DNA of 56,867 nt from a virus. The stretch lies in IMG/VR virus record IMGVR_UViG_3300031774_000017, positions 1 through 56,867 of that record; one strand, given 5' to 3'. Shown piece by piece: positions 42,801 through 51,643 of this stretch. The first letter of the stretch is position 1; each line of letters starts with the position of its first letter. A model generated the notes under the pieces. It was not told where the DNA came from and ran no database searches. It saw only the letters and a program-made list of their open reading frames with translations. The position numbers and the translations under genes were made by a program.

Positions 42801-45800
42801 GAAAAAACTGGGGATGTAGCAGCTGCAAATTATAAAAAGCATGAAGGCCTCCATATGATTACAGATGCTTTATCTTTTACCGAAGGTAATAAAATTCGTA
42901 ATGAAGTTATGAATGAGCTTAAAGATTCTACAGATCCTAAAATGAAGCAGGCTTATAACAACGTTAAAGAGAGAATGCAAGGCTATAAAGGATTTTATAA
43001 GGGTAAAGATAGAAATACAAAGCTAATGAATGAATTTTTTACAGCTTTAAATGATTCTTTATTTGATGCAGAAATTAGAGATTTAAGTTTAAATGATAAA
43101 ACTATTTTACAAAAAATTGGTGACATATTTACTTTTACTGCTTCAAATAAAACACCAATAGATTTTAATAGAATGACTCCTTCTAATGCTTTAGAATTTA
43201 TTAAAACATATGGAGATTCTCAAGGTACACAGTTTAAAGCTATAAAAGGTAAAAGTAAAGTAGAAACTTTAGCGAGTAAACCTGTTAAACAAAAATTATT
43301 TCAGGCTATACAAAGTCTTGTGCCTGAAGATATTAATACCAAGGAAGATTATCAAAAGTTTTTAAGTAATCCTAGGCAGTTTAATCCTCTCTATAATTCT
43401 ATAACGCAACAAGATGGAGCTATAAATAATTATATAAAAGGAATAGCTACTAGTCCTGAGGAATTTCAATTAATGGTTGAAAATGTTCAAGATAGAGTAT
43501 TAGCTTTTAATCCTGAAGCAGAAAGAAAAGATGGTGGCGTGGTTGGAATAGATGCTTTCGTAGAAAGAATTATGTCTGATACTAGATTTGGTAAATTAGA
43601 TGCTAGAAAAAAATTATTTGAAGAAGGTGAAAAAACAAAAGTTCAAGATAAAATTGATAAACCAGAAGCTAGACAAATAAAAGCTGAAGAAAAAATTGAA
43701 CCTCAAAGACAAGTAAATTTAGTATTACCAAAAGAAATTAAAGATGCTGCAGAGGTAAGCATTGAACCTGCTGTACTTGCTGGTGAAAAAGCTATTAAAG
43801 ATTTACCAGCTAATGCTACAATAAAACAAAGACAAAGAAAAGTAAATCAAGCTGTTAATAAAATTGTAAAAAATAGAATAGATACAGCAATTAAAAAAGG
43901 ATTATTAAATAAGAAAAACTTTCCTAACTTTATAGATAAAAACTGGGAAGCTATAGGCAATGCTTATCTTAATAACACAGATATAACACAATTAAAAAAG
44001 CCTAACCAACTAGAAACCAAAGAGATATTACAAGATTGGATTGATAATGGTTTTACAAAAGAAGATGTTACAGAGTTTTTTAATGACCCATCTCTTTCAC
44101 CTCAAGCTAGAAGTGATAGAAAAAATGTTGGTTTAGTTAGAGCACTTAACACTGAAATAGTTAATGAAGCGAAGGTTGAACTTGCAAAAAAAGATCCTAA
44201 AACAGCTGCTGACTTTAAAGCTAAAACAGGATTTGCTTTAGCTAGTAAGCCTTTAAATCGAAAAACTCGTACTTATTTAAGTAATAATCCGAATGCTCCC
44301 CAATTTTTAGGATATAATAATGTTAAAGAATTATTAAAAGCTAACGGGGAATCATTGCCTGTTTTAAATACTGTTGACGGTATTAAAAAGTTTTATACAG
44401 ATGTAGAGCCTTTAGTATTATTATTGCCTAAAAAAATAGCTTTAAAAAAGGGTTTATATAGAGGAAGTGCTAGAGGTGTATTTGGTAAAGCTATAACTGA
44501 TAAAAGAGAAGGTAAGCCGGGTGCAACAAAAGAAAGTATAAAAAAATATAAAGACTTAGTAAAAACTTGGGATACTGAACAAGCAAAATTATTTGAAAAA
44601 ATTAAAAATAATCCAAATCAGCCTGAGTTTTTTGGTGCGGCAGGTAATGGTGCATCTTCAGTATATATAGATACATGGGGAAGAACCGTTGATGAAATTA
44701 CTAAAAATAAAAAAAAGGGTCAAGCTGCTAATGTTAGAAATATGGCTATTCATAAACAAACATGGGCTCCTATTTATAATGCTGTAAAAAATGATCCTAA
44801 AAAATATTTATCAGTAGCTGCACAAATAGTTTCAGCTTCAGCAGATACTGCTGCAAATTGGCATAGATTAGGTGCAGAGATGGTAGCTTATTCTAAAGAT
44901 TTATCTTCAGGCGTTAGATATGAACATGCAATGCCTGCTAAAGCTGCATATTTAGCTTTATTAGATAGTGCAGCAAAAGGTGTACCTTTTGATATTGCTT
45001 ATCCTGCTGTTACAAAAAATTATAAAGTAATTGCTTTAGCTAAGGTTGATGATGACAAGCTAACCGGCCCTTATAAATCAGGGATGGGAAAAGATTGGAA
45101 TTTTTATGATAATAGTTGGCTTGAAAGATATTTTAATCCTACAGTAGCTGCTATTGATGGAGGTATTGATCCTACAAGTATAGTTTATTTTAACGGTCAA
45201 ACTGTTCAAGATATTTTTAAAGTAAATAACAATGGCCTACAAAATAAAGCATTAGCTAGTAAACCTGTGCAAAAACCAACACTTGATACAGACTTTAATA
45301 AAATGCTTGAAAGAACTAAAGGCATTAAAGCTGAAGCTGTATATTCTGAAGCTAGAGCAATTAAGTTAGGTGCTACAAAAGGTTGGCAAGCATTTGTTCC
45401 ATATTCTAATGAAGATTATATGGGCCTTGTATACCCAACCCTTGGTAAAGGTAAACAAGGTGATGCTGATTTAAAATGGTGGACAGATAATGTTATGAAT
45501 CCTTATAATCAAGGTATTCAAAATTATGAAACTGCTAAAGAGGCAGCAATGCAAGAATGGAAACAATTAAAGAAAAAATTAGTAGAAAATCTTCCTATTG
45601 TAGATAAAATTACGGGTATTTTAAAAAAGAAAGCTGTTAGAGGTTTTACAAATGAAGAAGCTGTAAGAGTTTATATTTGGGATAATCAAAATATGACTCC
45701 TGATAATTTAGCAAAAAAAGATATAAAAGAAATAAAAAAATATATTAATAAAAACCCTAAATTAAAAGCTTTTGCAAATCAATTACAAACTCTAATACCT

Positions 45801-47684
45801 GACGGTTACCCTCAACCAACTCCTGGTTGGTTAGTAGGGAATATATCTACTGATTTAATTAATGAAATAAATACAGTAACACGTAAAGAATATTTAAAGC
45901 CTTGGAGAGAAGCAATTGATTTAATATATACTAAAGATAATGTAAATAAATTAAGAGCAACTTTTGGTGATAAATATGTTGAAGCTTTAGATGATGTTAT
46001 TTATAGAATGGATACAGGAAGAAACAGACCAACAGGTGCAAATAGAGTTACTAACTTATGGCTTAATTGGCTTAATAACTCTGTAGGTACAACAATGTTC
46101 TTTAACCAGCGATCTGCTTTATTACAAACTATTTCTTCAATTAATTTTCTTAATTGGACAGATAATAATCCAATAATGGCTGCTAAAGCTTTTGGCAATC
46201 AAAAACAATATTGGAAAGATTTTGCAACTTTATTTAATTCAGATTTTTTAAAACAAAGAAGATCTGGCTTAAAAACAGATGTTAGTGCAGATGAAATTGC
46301 TGCAACAGCGGCAACATCTAATAATAAAGCTAGAGCTGCTTTAAATGAAATACTTAAAGCTGGATTTATAGGTACACAAATTGCAGATAGTTTTGCTATT
46401 GCTAGTGGTGGTGCTACTTTTTATAGAAATAGAATAGATAAATATAAAAAAGAAGGGTTTAGTCAAAAAGAAGCTGAAGAAAAAGCATTTTTTGATTTTA
46501 GAAATATTGCAATTGAGTCACAACAATCATCTGATCCGTCAAGAATTAGTATGCAACAATCTAGTCAATTAGGACGTATTATATTGTCTTATGCAAACAC
46601 ACCGGTACAATATGCAAGATTAATAAAAAAGGCTGCCAGTGATCTTAAGAATGGACGAGGAGATGCTAAAACAAACGTTTCTAAGATACTTTATTATGGT
46701 GCTCTTCAAAATGTTATATTTACCGCATTACAAAGTGCTTTATTTGGCATTATGTTTGATGATGAAGATGAAGAAGTTGGTGAAAAAGAAGCTCAATTTA
46801 AACAAGAAAGAAAAGAAGGTGCATCTTTAAGAATAGTTAATGGTATAGTTGATACAATGCTTAGGGGTAGTGGCGTTGGTGGTGCTTTTGTAGCAATGTT
46901 AAAAAATGTTCTTTTAGAAATTGATAGACAAAGAAATAAGACTAGACCAGATTTTACATATGCTGCGAATAAAGTATTTTCATTTTCACCTGTAATTGAT
47001 ACTAAATTTAGAAAAGCATTATCAGCTGCTAGAAAGTTTACATATAAACAAGAACTTCAAAAAATGTATGATCGAGGAGTTGCTATAGATAACCCTGCAT
47101 TATTAGCAGCAGGTGAAGTTGCTTCTTCTTTTGCTAATATTCCTGCAGATAGAGTTGTTAAAAAATTAAATAACTTAAAAACTGCAACAGAAGAAGAAAC
47201 TAAAGCATGGCAATCAGCGGCCTTAGTTTGGGGATATGGAGAATGGGAACTTGGTATACAAGCAAGAAAAACAGATGAAGCAAGAGCTAAAGCTAAAAAA
47301 GAAAAAGCTAAAACAAAAGAATTAAAAAAAGATATAAAAAAATTACAAAAAAAAGTTGATAAAGAAACAAAAAGCCCTGTTAAAGATAAAGCTGGGAGAA
47401 TATTAGGAAGAGCAAATAAAGACGGAAGTATTGAAGTTGCTCCTGGATTATCACCTGAAAAGAAAGCTGAAGTTATAAGACATGAAAAGTTGCATCAAAA
47501 AGAAATGCAAAACGGAAGTAATGCTTTTACAAGTGGTGGTAAGTTAGATTATAATAATGATTTTGTTTTTTATGGCAAAAAAAAATATCCCAGAAAAAAC
47601 GGCAAAATTAAAGATAATAATAAATGGAAACCTGAAGGTGATCATTCTTTACCTTGGGAAGTATTTGCACATAAACACGATTAA
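39897..47684 (+). CDS. Giant internal virion protein, 2595 aa, two HExxH motifs
   Basis: This single gene covers 7.8 kb. The N terminus has CGEGFVYDEAEGKCVPIKKE. Hydrophobic stretches lie near 540-640 (LGTALAVGLGAGSLDLLSTL) and 705-720. Two zinc-metallopeptidase-like motifs are visible: KKHEGLHMI (His982-His986) and IRHEKLHQK (His2529-His2533). An LASKP unit recurs at 1125, 1448 and 1786. The C-terminal third (about 1790-2400) is helical with aromatic motifs, for example TTMFFNQRSALLQTISSINF. It resembles the giant ejection-type or polyvalent proteins of podoviruses. Likely injected with DNA, perhaps self-processed. Only its structural setting is well supported. Confidence 0.75.
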   Translation: MNKTPLKQIDEIEEVSVSESTPPECGEGFVYDEAEGKCVPIKKEEEKIEPAKIEKDTKEKEKIASTFVTDEDGKPKIIRKTITPKSLRVGSKSPTVKEYDEWFEENPDVTQIEIDQKKEELGLPIDNTFEALARRRNEAKEIKLNEVVVSAGEKRTDKGFYPNTPEGRELQTQQQQENAIDNAYDEADRNILKGFNDMAGINAFRNQDFNNLSIDEYQAGYDNLVNNKIPETRNKLLQPIQDKFVEAIIANNKPDFDKYESDTFDKYNLSGMQNNIAEAFYKENKGLINNVELQLLKDSGIPLTIGDDGKTYLAVDPNGENTKARLVEVNNKLNKIINEQLQKTYNLNPEYAEASIKAQQEIDDYKNKIINDQLEKNYYFKRSQKRVDEHIKNQLEFIENKREEEEYGSGFTGEVNKWRKLTMPSMVEDTNTGFLKNEQENLKKEQKRLQTLDPNSTVYKTIDSPAAPGMKTSIPIKVEERLAEINREIEANDKELVDGLINSVQYQKELALFDRPELFDKDGITLKDLKSVVGEQALNVFGSIFSLGMYTASMEGTAVMRNTLATQAAKDMGISLEKFNRLPAKDQAEAMANVEDAKLGTALAVGLGAGSLDLLSTLTGAKAVVAAMPRGLIRAFIRDGALSPSTLKVAGNTVREGVKTVGTAVAWEVPTEVGQDIISNIGTRYATGEGNIMPDSRDLDELIGQTALSTILLVGGGLSVKNNAQLLFNFKKDRDGYIKSIDNLNKEYTFQKNQINKGLDPFNNNKELKTNGAKSLALKKLENNFNLGLEQLENANTFINDSKLKDLTGRRSEIVYEKYIANQKLIKEGIKAQINLNTVKEDSSSTQEDINTAQADLDFVNENIEKNERNILAQRAIDVANKKNKDIENSIVLDEDSDYDGVIFTEKETNKDLEEYLLENYGKDRVKQNDIQQLLKGEVTGLKLVKKDDKGKTYLESVGSIENITNNIEKTGDVAAANYKKHEGLHMITDALSFTEGNKIRNEVMNELKDSTDPKMKQAYNNVKERMQGYKGFYKGKDRNTKLMNEFFTALNDSLFDAEIRDLSLNDKTILQKIGDIFTFTASNKTPIDFNRMTPSNALEFIKTYGDSQGTQFKAIKGKSKVETLASKPVKQKLFQAIQSLVPEDINTKEDYQKFLSNPRQFNPLYNSITQQDGAINNYIKGIATSPEEFQLMVENVQDRVLAFNPEAERKDGGVVGIDAFVERIMSDTRFGKLDARKKLFEEGEKTKVQDKIDKPEARQIKAEEKIEPQRQVNLVLPKEIKDAAEVSIEPAVLAGEKAIKDLPANATIKQRQRKVNQAVNKIVKNRIDTAIKKGLLNKKNFPNFIDKNWEAIGNAYLNNTDITQLKKPNQLETKEILQDWIDNGFTKEDVTEFFNDPSLSPQARSDRKNVGLVRALNTEIVNEAKVELAKKDPKTAADFKAKTGFALASKPLNRKTRTYLSNNPNAPQFLGYNNVKELLKANGESLPVLNTVDGIKKFYTDVEPLVLLLPKKIALKKGLYRGSARGVFGKAITDKREGKPGATKESIKKYKDLVKTWDTEQAKLFEKIKNNPNQPEFFGAAGNGASSVYIDTWGRTVDEITKNKKKGQAANVRNMAIHKQTWAPIYNAVKNDPKKYLSVAAQIVSASADTAANWHRLGAEMVAYSKDLSSGVRYEHAMPAKAAYLALLDSAAKGVPFDIAYPAVTKNYKVIALAKVDDDKLTGPYKSGMGKDWNFYDNSWLERYFNPTVAAIDGGIDPTSIVYFNGQTVQDIFKVNNNGLQNKALASKPVQKPTLDTDFNKMLERTKGIKAEAVYSEARAIKLGATKGWQAFVPYSNEDYMGLVYPTLGKGKQGDADLKWWTDNVMNPYNQGIQNYETAKEAAMQEWKQLKKKLVENLPIVDKITGILKKKAVRGFTNEEAVRVYIWDNQNMTPDNLAKKDIKEIKKYINKNPKLKAFANQLQTLIPDGYPQPTPGWLVGNISTDLINEINTVTRKEYLKPWREAIDLIYTKDNVNKLRATFGDKYVEALDDVIYRMDTGRNRPTGANRVTNLWLNWLNNSVGTTMFFNQRSALLQTISSINFLNWTDNNPIMAAKAFGNQKQYWKDFATLFNSDFLKQRRSGLKTDVSADEIAATAATSNNKARAALNEILKAGFIGTQIADSFAIASGGATFYRNRIDKYKKEGFSQKEAEEKAFFDFRNIAIESQQSSDPSRISMQQSSQLGRIILSYANTPVQYARLIKKAASDLKNGRGDAKTNVSKILYYGALQNVIFTALQSALFGIMFDDEDEEVGEKEAQFKQERKEGASLRIVNGIVDTMLRGSGVGGAFVAMLKNVLLEIDRQRNKTRPDFTYAANKVFSFSPVIDTKFRKALSAARKFTYKQELQKMYDRGVAIDNPALLAAGEVASSFANIPADRVVKKLNNLKTATEEETKAWQSAALVWGYGEWELGIQARKTDEARAKAKKEKAKTKELKKDIKKLQKKVDKETKSPVKDKAGRILGRANKDGSIEVAPGLSPEKKAEVIRHEKLHQKEMQNGSNAFTSGGKLDYNNDFVFYGKKKYPRKNGKIKDNNKWKPEGDHSLPWEVFAHKHD

Positions 47685-47694
47685 AATAAATAAT

Positions 47695-47922
47695 ATGAGT
47701 AAAGAAAGTTATTTTAAAAATACAGAAAAAACATCAAGAAATAAACCGTTAAATTCTAGTGCTATTAATGATGCTATGGAGGTTATGAAACAATCTAAAG
47801 AAGATGCTTTGGTTGCTAATACTAAAAACATATATCAACAGGTATCACCTCAGAATGATAATAGTCAATTAAATAAATATTTATATCCGCCATATACAAC
47901 AGATAAAAAAGGTATGGCATAA
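47695..47922 (+). CDS. Small hypothetical protein, last of + block (75 aa)
   Basis: The ATG at 47695 follows an AAATAATATG leader 10 bases after the giant gene. It reads MSKESYFKNTEKTSRNKPLN with a short helix (SAINDAMEVMKQSKEDALVA) and a Tyr/Pro tail. It is the last rightward gene; the shared terminator starts three bases after its stop. No function recognised. Confidence 0.6.
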   Translation: MSKESYFKNTEKTSRNKPLNSSAINDAMEVMKQSKEDALVANTKNIYQQVSPQNDNSQLNKYLYPPYTTDKKGMA

Positions 47923-47924
47923 AA

Positions 47925-47958
47925 AAAAGGGATGTTACTTAGCTGTAGCATCCCTTTT
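47925..47958. terminator. Bidirectional terminator between convergent gene blocks
   Basis: AAAAGGGATG (47925-47934) pairs with CATCCCTTTT (47949-47958); TAC/GTA adds pairs inside around TTAGCT. The stem is flanked by A-run on the left and T-run on the right, so it works as an intrinsic terminator in both directions. It sits between the end of the + strand block (47922) and the end of the - strand block (47964). Confidence 0.9.
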
Positions 47959-47963
47959 ATTAT

Positions 47964-48173
47964 TTAAAATATTAAACCAATTAGCAAACCAACTACTGGG
48001 CCTAATATAGACCATAGTTCTAAAAATCTAATTTTCTTAAGTTCTTTATTAGTAAAAACATTATCTTTAGTATCTAAAATAACGTCTCCGGCTTTTTGTT
48101 GAACTTTTGCTAATTCATCTTCTAAATCCAAAATTCTTTTTTTTGCATCCGCAAATGTAAATCTTTTTCCCAT
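47964..48173 (-). CDS. Small tail-anchored membrane protein (69 aa)
   Basis: Last gene of the leftward block. It has a charged helical N-terminal region (MGKRFTFADAKKRILDLEDE, likely coiled coil) and a single C-terminal membrane helix (LWSILGPVVGLLIGLIF). This is a tail-anchor arrangement. It is separated from nrdA by 14 bases. Function unknown. A membrane tether or exclusion role would be speculation. Confidence 0.6.
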   Translation of the reverse strand: MGKRFTFADAKKRILDLEDELAKVQQKAGDVILDTKDNVFTNKELKKIRFLELWSILGPVVGLLIGLIF

Positions 48174-48187
48174 ATTATTAATTTATA

Positions 48188-49930
48188 TTAACCATCGCAG
48201 CTTAAACAATTAGGATCCATAGCTGCTGCGGCTATATCTCCTCTCAGTACAGACTCAGTACGCATATAATACAAGGTTTTTATACCATGCTTCCATGCTT
48301 CCATATGCACTTGATTTATCCACCTAGGAATAGCTTCCGAAGGAAAAGCAAGATTAAGTGATACTGATTGATCAATATAATCTTGTCTTATACCTGCCTG
48401 CCTAACTAACTCTAGTTGATTTATTTCTTTAAACGTTTTGAACACGTTTTTGACTGGCTCTCCATCTTCTTGGTTAAGCCTTCCTCTTTCATCATAATAC
48501 CATCCATTGAAGGCATCAATTGCTTGGACAGATCCACCATCGGCAAGAATCTGATCCCATGTATCTTTGTTATCAATCCCAATTTTTCTTAATACTTTTT
48601 TAAGTTCATTATTCTTTCTAATAAAAGTACCTTTAGCAGATTGCTCTGTAAATACATTTGCTGCCCAAGGTTCAATACCAGGTGACACATTACCTGCTAA
48701 TTTAGAGTTACTTACAGTTGGTGCTATAGCGCGAAGATGTGTATTTCTAAACCCTGTACCTACACACCATAATGGTTCACCATATATTTCAGCAAGTGCT
48801 CTTGAAGCACGTTCAGTTTCAATTTTAATTTTTGAAAATATTTCACGTGTTTTAAATTGTGCTAATAAACTTTCATAAGCAATACCTCTTTTTTGCAATA
48901 AGCTATGCCAACCTAATACACCTAATCCTACAGCTCTTCCCTTTTCAGCAGATCTTACTGCATTTTCAAAACCTTTCATGTTTTTAGCTTTTTGAATAAA
49001 TTCCTCAAGAACGCCATCTAAAAACCACGTAGCATCATATATAAGATTTGTGTTTTTCCATTCATCATATTTATCTAAGTTAACAGAAGATAAGCAGCAT
49101 ACAAAACTATGTGATTCATCAGTATGCAATACTATTTCACTGCATATGTTAGTCATATGAACTTTTAAACTATTTTTCTTATATGCTTCTGGATTAGCTT
49201 TGTTTGTATTTCCTTTAAATAAGATATAAGGTTCTCCAGTTGCTTTACGTTTTTGTATAAGCTTTGACCATTTTTTTCTTGCTTCGGGATTTCCGAGCTC
49301 AAGCTTTCGCATAAACTTATCGCCAACGACAGCACACTGGTGCAAGTTAAGTGATTGTCTATTGACATCTCCTTTAGGCTCTCTAATTTCAAGCCACTCC
49401 TCAAAATCGTCGTGTTCAATATTGATGTTAACGCTTGCAGCTCCTCTTCTAACGGAACCCTGATTGGTTGCGAGTATAGTTGAGTCATATATTTTGCAAA
49501 AAGGGACAACACCGTCTGAAGTTCCATTACCTGTAATTTTAGCTCCGGCAGGACGAATCATATTAACTCCGATACCTACACCCCCGCCGTGTTTTGCAAG
49601 TAACATCATTTCTAAATTTTTATTACCAATGTCCTGTATACTATCAGAAACATCAATACCAAAACAAGATATAGGTAAACCTCTGTCTGCACCTGTATTA
49701 GAAAGTACAGGAGAAGCTAAACATAACCATCCCTTCCATATATAATCAAAAAATTTATCTGCAAGTTCTGGTTTATATAAACGTTTTGCTACAGTTTTAG
49801 CAACACGCATATACGCATCACGAGGTGATTCACCATTTATAAGATAACCACCTGAAATAGTTTTTTTATAAACCTCATTATCACCCCATGAAGGGTAATC
49901 TTTACCTTTAACCCAATCGTTATTCCACAT
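48188..49930 (-). CDS. nrdA: Ribonucleotide reductase class I large subunit (580 aa)
   Basis: Reduces ribonucleotides to deoxyribonucleotides with NrdB. Key residues are visible: ISCFGI (Cys89), NICSEI (Asn261, Cys263, Glu265), CCLSSVNL (Cys279), the radical-relay pair YYMRT (Tyr554-Tyr555) and C-terminal redox CLSC (Cys575, Cys578). At 580 aa it is shorter than the usual 750 or more and starts within the barrel region, so the N-terminal ATP cone that allows dATP shut-off is missing. Two stretches (about 48420-48570 and 49250-49580) are more GC-rich than their surroundings. It is transcribed after nrdB and a zinc-ribbon gene. Confidence 0.95.
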   Translation of the reverse strand: MWNNDWVKGKDYPSWGDNEVYKKTISGGYLINGESPRDAYMRVAKTVAKRLYKPELADKFFDYIWKGWLCLASPVLSNTGADRGLPISCFGIDVSDSIQDIGNKNLEMMLLAKHGGGVGIGVNMIRPAGAKITGNGTSDGVVPFCKIYDSTILATNQGSVRRGAASVNINIEHDDFEEWLEIREPKGDVNRQSLNLHQCAVVGDKFMRKLELGNPEARKKWSKLIQKRKATGEPYILFKGNTNKANPEAYKKNSLKVHMTNICSEIVLHTDESHSFVCCLSSVNLDKYDEWKNTNLIYDATWFLDGVLEEFIQKAKNMKGFENAVRSAEKGRAVGLGVLGWHSLLQKRGIAYESLLAQFKTREIFSKIKIETERASRALAEIYGEPLWCVGTGFRNTHLRAIAPTVSNSKLAGNVSPGIEPWAANVFTEQSAKGTFIRKNNELKKVLRKIGIDNKDTWDQILADGGSVQAIDAFNGWYYDERGRLNQEDGEPVKNVFKTFKEINQLELVRQAGIRQDYIDQSVSLNLAFPSEAIPRWINQVHMEAWKHGIKTLYYMRTESVLRGDIAAAAMDPNCLSCDG

Positions 49931-50276
49931 TTAAATAATATATTAAGTATCCTATTGATACGTTTAAATTAACTAATACTAAGTTCCATTGTTTTGCAAC
50001 CCATACTTGAGGTATAGATAGTATGCCTCCTATAATATAAGTCATAACACCTATACTTTCATATGTTAATAAATATGGTGACATCATAATAAAGGCTGTA
50101 CCCATATAACCTAACCTGTTTGCAATTCTTTCTTTTGCTGTAAGTCTTCTATCTTGAACTAATAACCTTATAAAAGATCTTTTCCACCTAAACTCACATC
50201 TTATACAGGTTTTTTTACCTAAGTGCTTAAACTTATGATCTTTTTTCTTTTTTTTACAAACATTACAAACTCTCAT
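49920..50276 (-). CDS. Zinc-ribbon plus membrane protein between nrdB and nrdA (118 aa)
   Basis: CNVC (4-7) and CIRC (24-27) form a small zinc ribbon. The C-terminal half (about 55-118) has two to three membrane helices (GYMGTAFIMMSPYLLTYESI, GVMTYIIGGILSIPQVWVAK, LNVSIGYLIYYL). The start directly abuts the nrdB stop, and the end overlaps nrdA by 11 bases, so all three are co-translated. The pairing of ribbon and membrane parts is unusual. It may be a fusion. Function unknown. Confidence 0.65.
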   Translation of the reverse strand: MRVCNVCKKKKKDHKFKHLGKKTCIRCEFRWKRSFIRLLVQDRRLTAKERIANRLGYMGTAFIMMSPYLLTYESIGVMTYIIGGILSIPQVWVAKQWNLVLVNLNVSIGYLIYYLNVE

Positions 50277-51245
50277 TTACCAAATATCTTCAAAGTCTTC
50301 ACCTTCATTAGCTTTCGAATAATCAGTCGGCCTAATAGAAAAGAAATCAGTATGAGTGTGCCCCCCGGTAAGATGGTAGAACCAGTCCAAATCACTCGCT
50401 CCAGCTTCGTCATATTCAAAGTATTTCCCGCTGTTTGAGTAACCGAGCTCAACAATTTTTTCGTTAAGACGTTTCCTGATAAATTGTTTAAGGTTATAAG
50501 ATTTGAGGTTTTCAATATCTCCTTGTTCAAACATTTTATCAATATATCTTTCTTCTGCTTTAAGCATTGTTTTTGCTGCTTTAATAACGTGTTCATAACA
50601 ATCATCTTGTAATCCTTTAGTTTCTTTACACATATGTCTAAATAACTGACATCCCATTTTAGAATGTAGTGATTCATCTCTTACACTCCATTTCATCTGT
50701 TGGCCAATGCCTTTGAGCAAATTACGCAACTGAAAGCTATATAGCACAGCAAAAGCGGAATAGAGACTAACACCTTCTGCAAATGCAGAAAATACAGCGA
50801 GAGACCTGCCAATCCCAATAGGGTTGTTACCAGAGTAACTAACAAGATTATCGAAGCGCTGGGCCGTGGCGGGTTCGTGTAAGAATGCTTCGAAATTTTC
50901 GAGTCCGAGTGTTTCATTTAAATAAGAATATGCTACTGCGTGAATTGTTTCTTGTGAGCCAAACATCATGGCCATCTGTTGGATTTCATATTTAGGAAAC
51001 CACGATACAACTTTTTGGGTCCAATAATCAGAAACCGCACATTCCGTTTGTGCAAATCCCAAAAGTATATTTCCAACCAAGTTCTTTTCTCCTTTGGTAA
51101 GTTTTTCATTCCAATCTTTGACATCACCTGACATTGGTATCTCTGTATGAAGCCAAAAAGCTTGTGCTTGTTTAAGCCAACCTTCTGTATAATATTCTGG
51201 ATATTCAAAAGGTTTATAAGGTATTCTTTCATCAAACAGTCCCAT
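50277..51245 (-). CDS. nrdB: Ribonucleotide reductase class I small subunit (322 aa)
   Basis: Di-iron radical subunit for NrdA. Ligands and the radical Tyr can be placed: Glu68 (FAQTECAVSDYW), Glu99 and His102 (QETIHAVAY), Tyr106 (the E. coli Tyr122 position), Glu157 (FAEGVSLY), Glu191 and His194 (RDESLHSK). This fits a conventional Tyr-bearing class Ia-type enzyme. The C terminus (EGEDFEDIW) is the acidic aromatic tail used to dock on NrdA. It overlaps the upstream 69-aa gene by 14 bases. Parts of the gene (about 50280-50480, 50690-50900) have raised GC. Confidence 0.95.
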   Translation of the reverse strand: MGLFDERIPYKPFEYPEYYTEGWLKQAQAFWLHTEIPMSGDVKDWNEKLTKGEKNLVGNILLGFAQTECAVSDYWTQKVVSWFPKYEIQQMAMMFGSQETIHAVAYSYLNETLGLENFEAFLHEPATAQRFDNLVSYSGNNPIGIGRSLAVFSAFAEGVSLYSAFAVLYSFQLRNLLKGIGQQMKWSVRDESLHSKMGCQLFRHMCKETKGLQDDCYEHVIKAAKTMLKAEERYIDKMFEQGDIENLKSYNLKQFIRKRLNEKIVELGYSNSGKYFEYDEAGASDLDWFYHLTGGHTHTDFFSIRPTDYSKANEGEDFEDIW

Positions 51246-51441
51246 CTTTAGATTCTTCTTTTTTAGTTAATTCTTCTTTTAATTTTTCTATAGCTTTTTC
51301 GTAATCAGGAAATTTTTTTACCAATTGCATTGTACCTATAGATAAGTCGCGTAAATTTGTTAATTCTTGAATTACTTTATTTAAAGCTGCTCCTAATGAT
51401 TCAACTTTATTACGCATTTCTATTAATTTACTTTCCTTCAT
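51232..51441 (-). CDS. Small coiled-coil protein (69 aa)
   Basis: Almost entirely helical with heptad pattern (KLIEMRNKVESLGAALNKVI, YEKAIEKLKEELTKKEESKD). The start overlaps the 71-aa gene before it by 14 bases, and its end overlaps nrdB by 14. Operon membership with nucleotide-metabolism genes is clear. No function known. Likely an oligomeric adaptor. Confidence 0.6.
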   Translation of the reverse strand: MKESKLIEMRNKVESLGAALNKVIQELTNLRDLSIGTMQLVKKFPDYEKAIEKLKEELTKKEESKDGTV

Positions 51442-51643
51442 TAAAATATTTATTTAATGTTTTAATTCTATCATCTGCATCAACTAACATTTGTAATGCT
51501 TGCTCTGCATTTTTATAGTAATCATCAGTTGAATGATCGCCTATACCAGCAGCTTTATTACTTAATAGATCTAAACTAAGTAATGCTTTGGTTTTATCTG
51601 CTTCAGCAGATTTTAATAACATTTCATATAAGTGTAAGTACAT
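51428..51643 (-). CDS. Small helical protein (71 aa)
   Basis: It starts MYLHLYEMLLKSAEADKTKA; the rest is helical (NKAAGIGDHSTDDYYKNAEQ, LQMLVDADDRIKTLNKYF). It overlaps neighbours at both ends (20 and 14 bases), so it is part of the tightly packed mini-gene run. It resembles unannotated marine phage proteins, from memory. Function unknown. Confidence 0.6.
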   Translation of the reverse strand: MYLHLYEMLLKSAEADKTKALLSLDLLSNKAAGIGDHSTDDYYKNAEQALQMLVDADDRIKTLNKYFNEGK

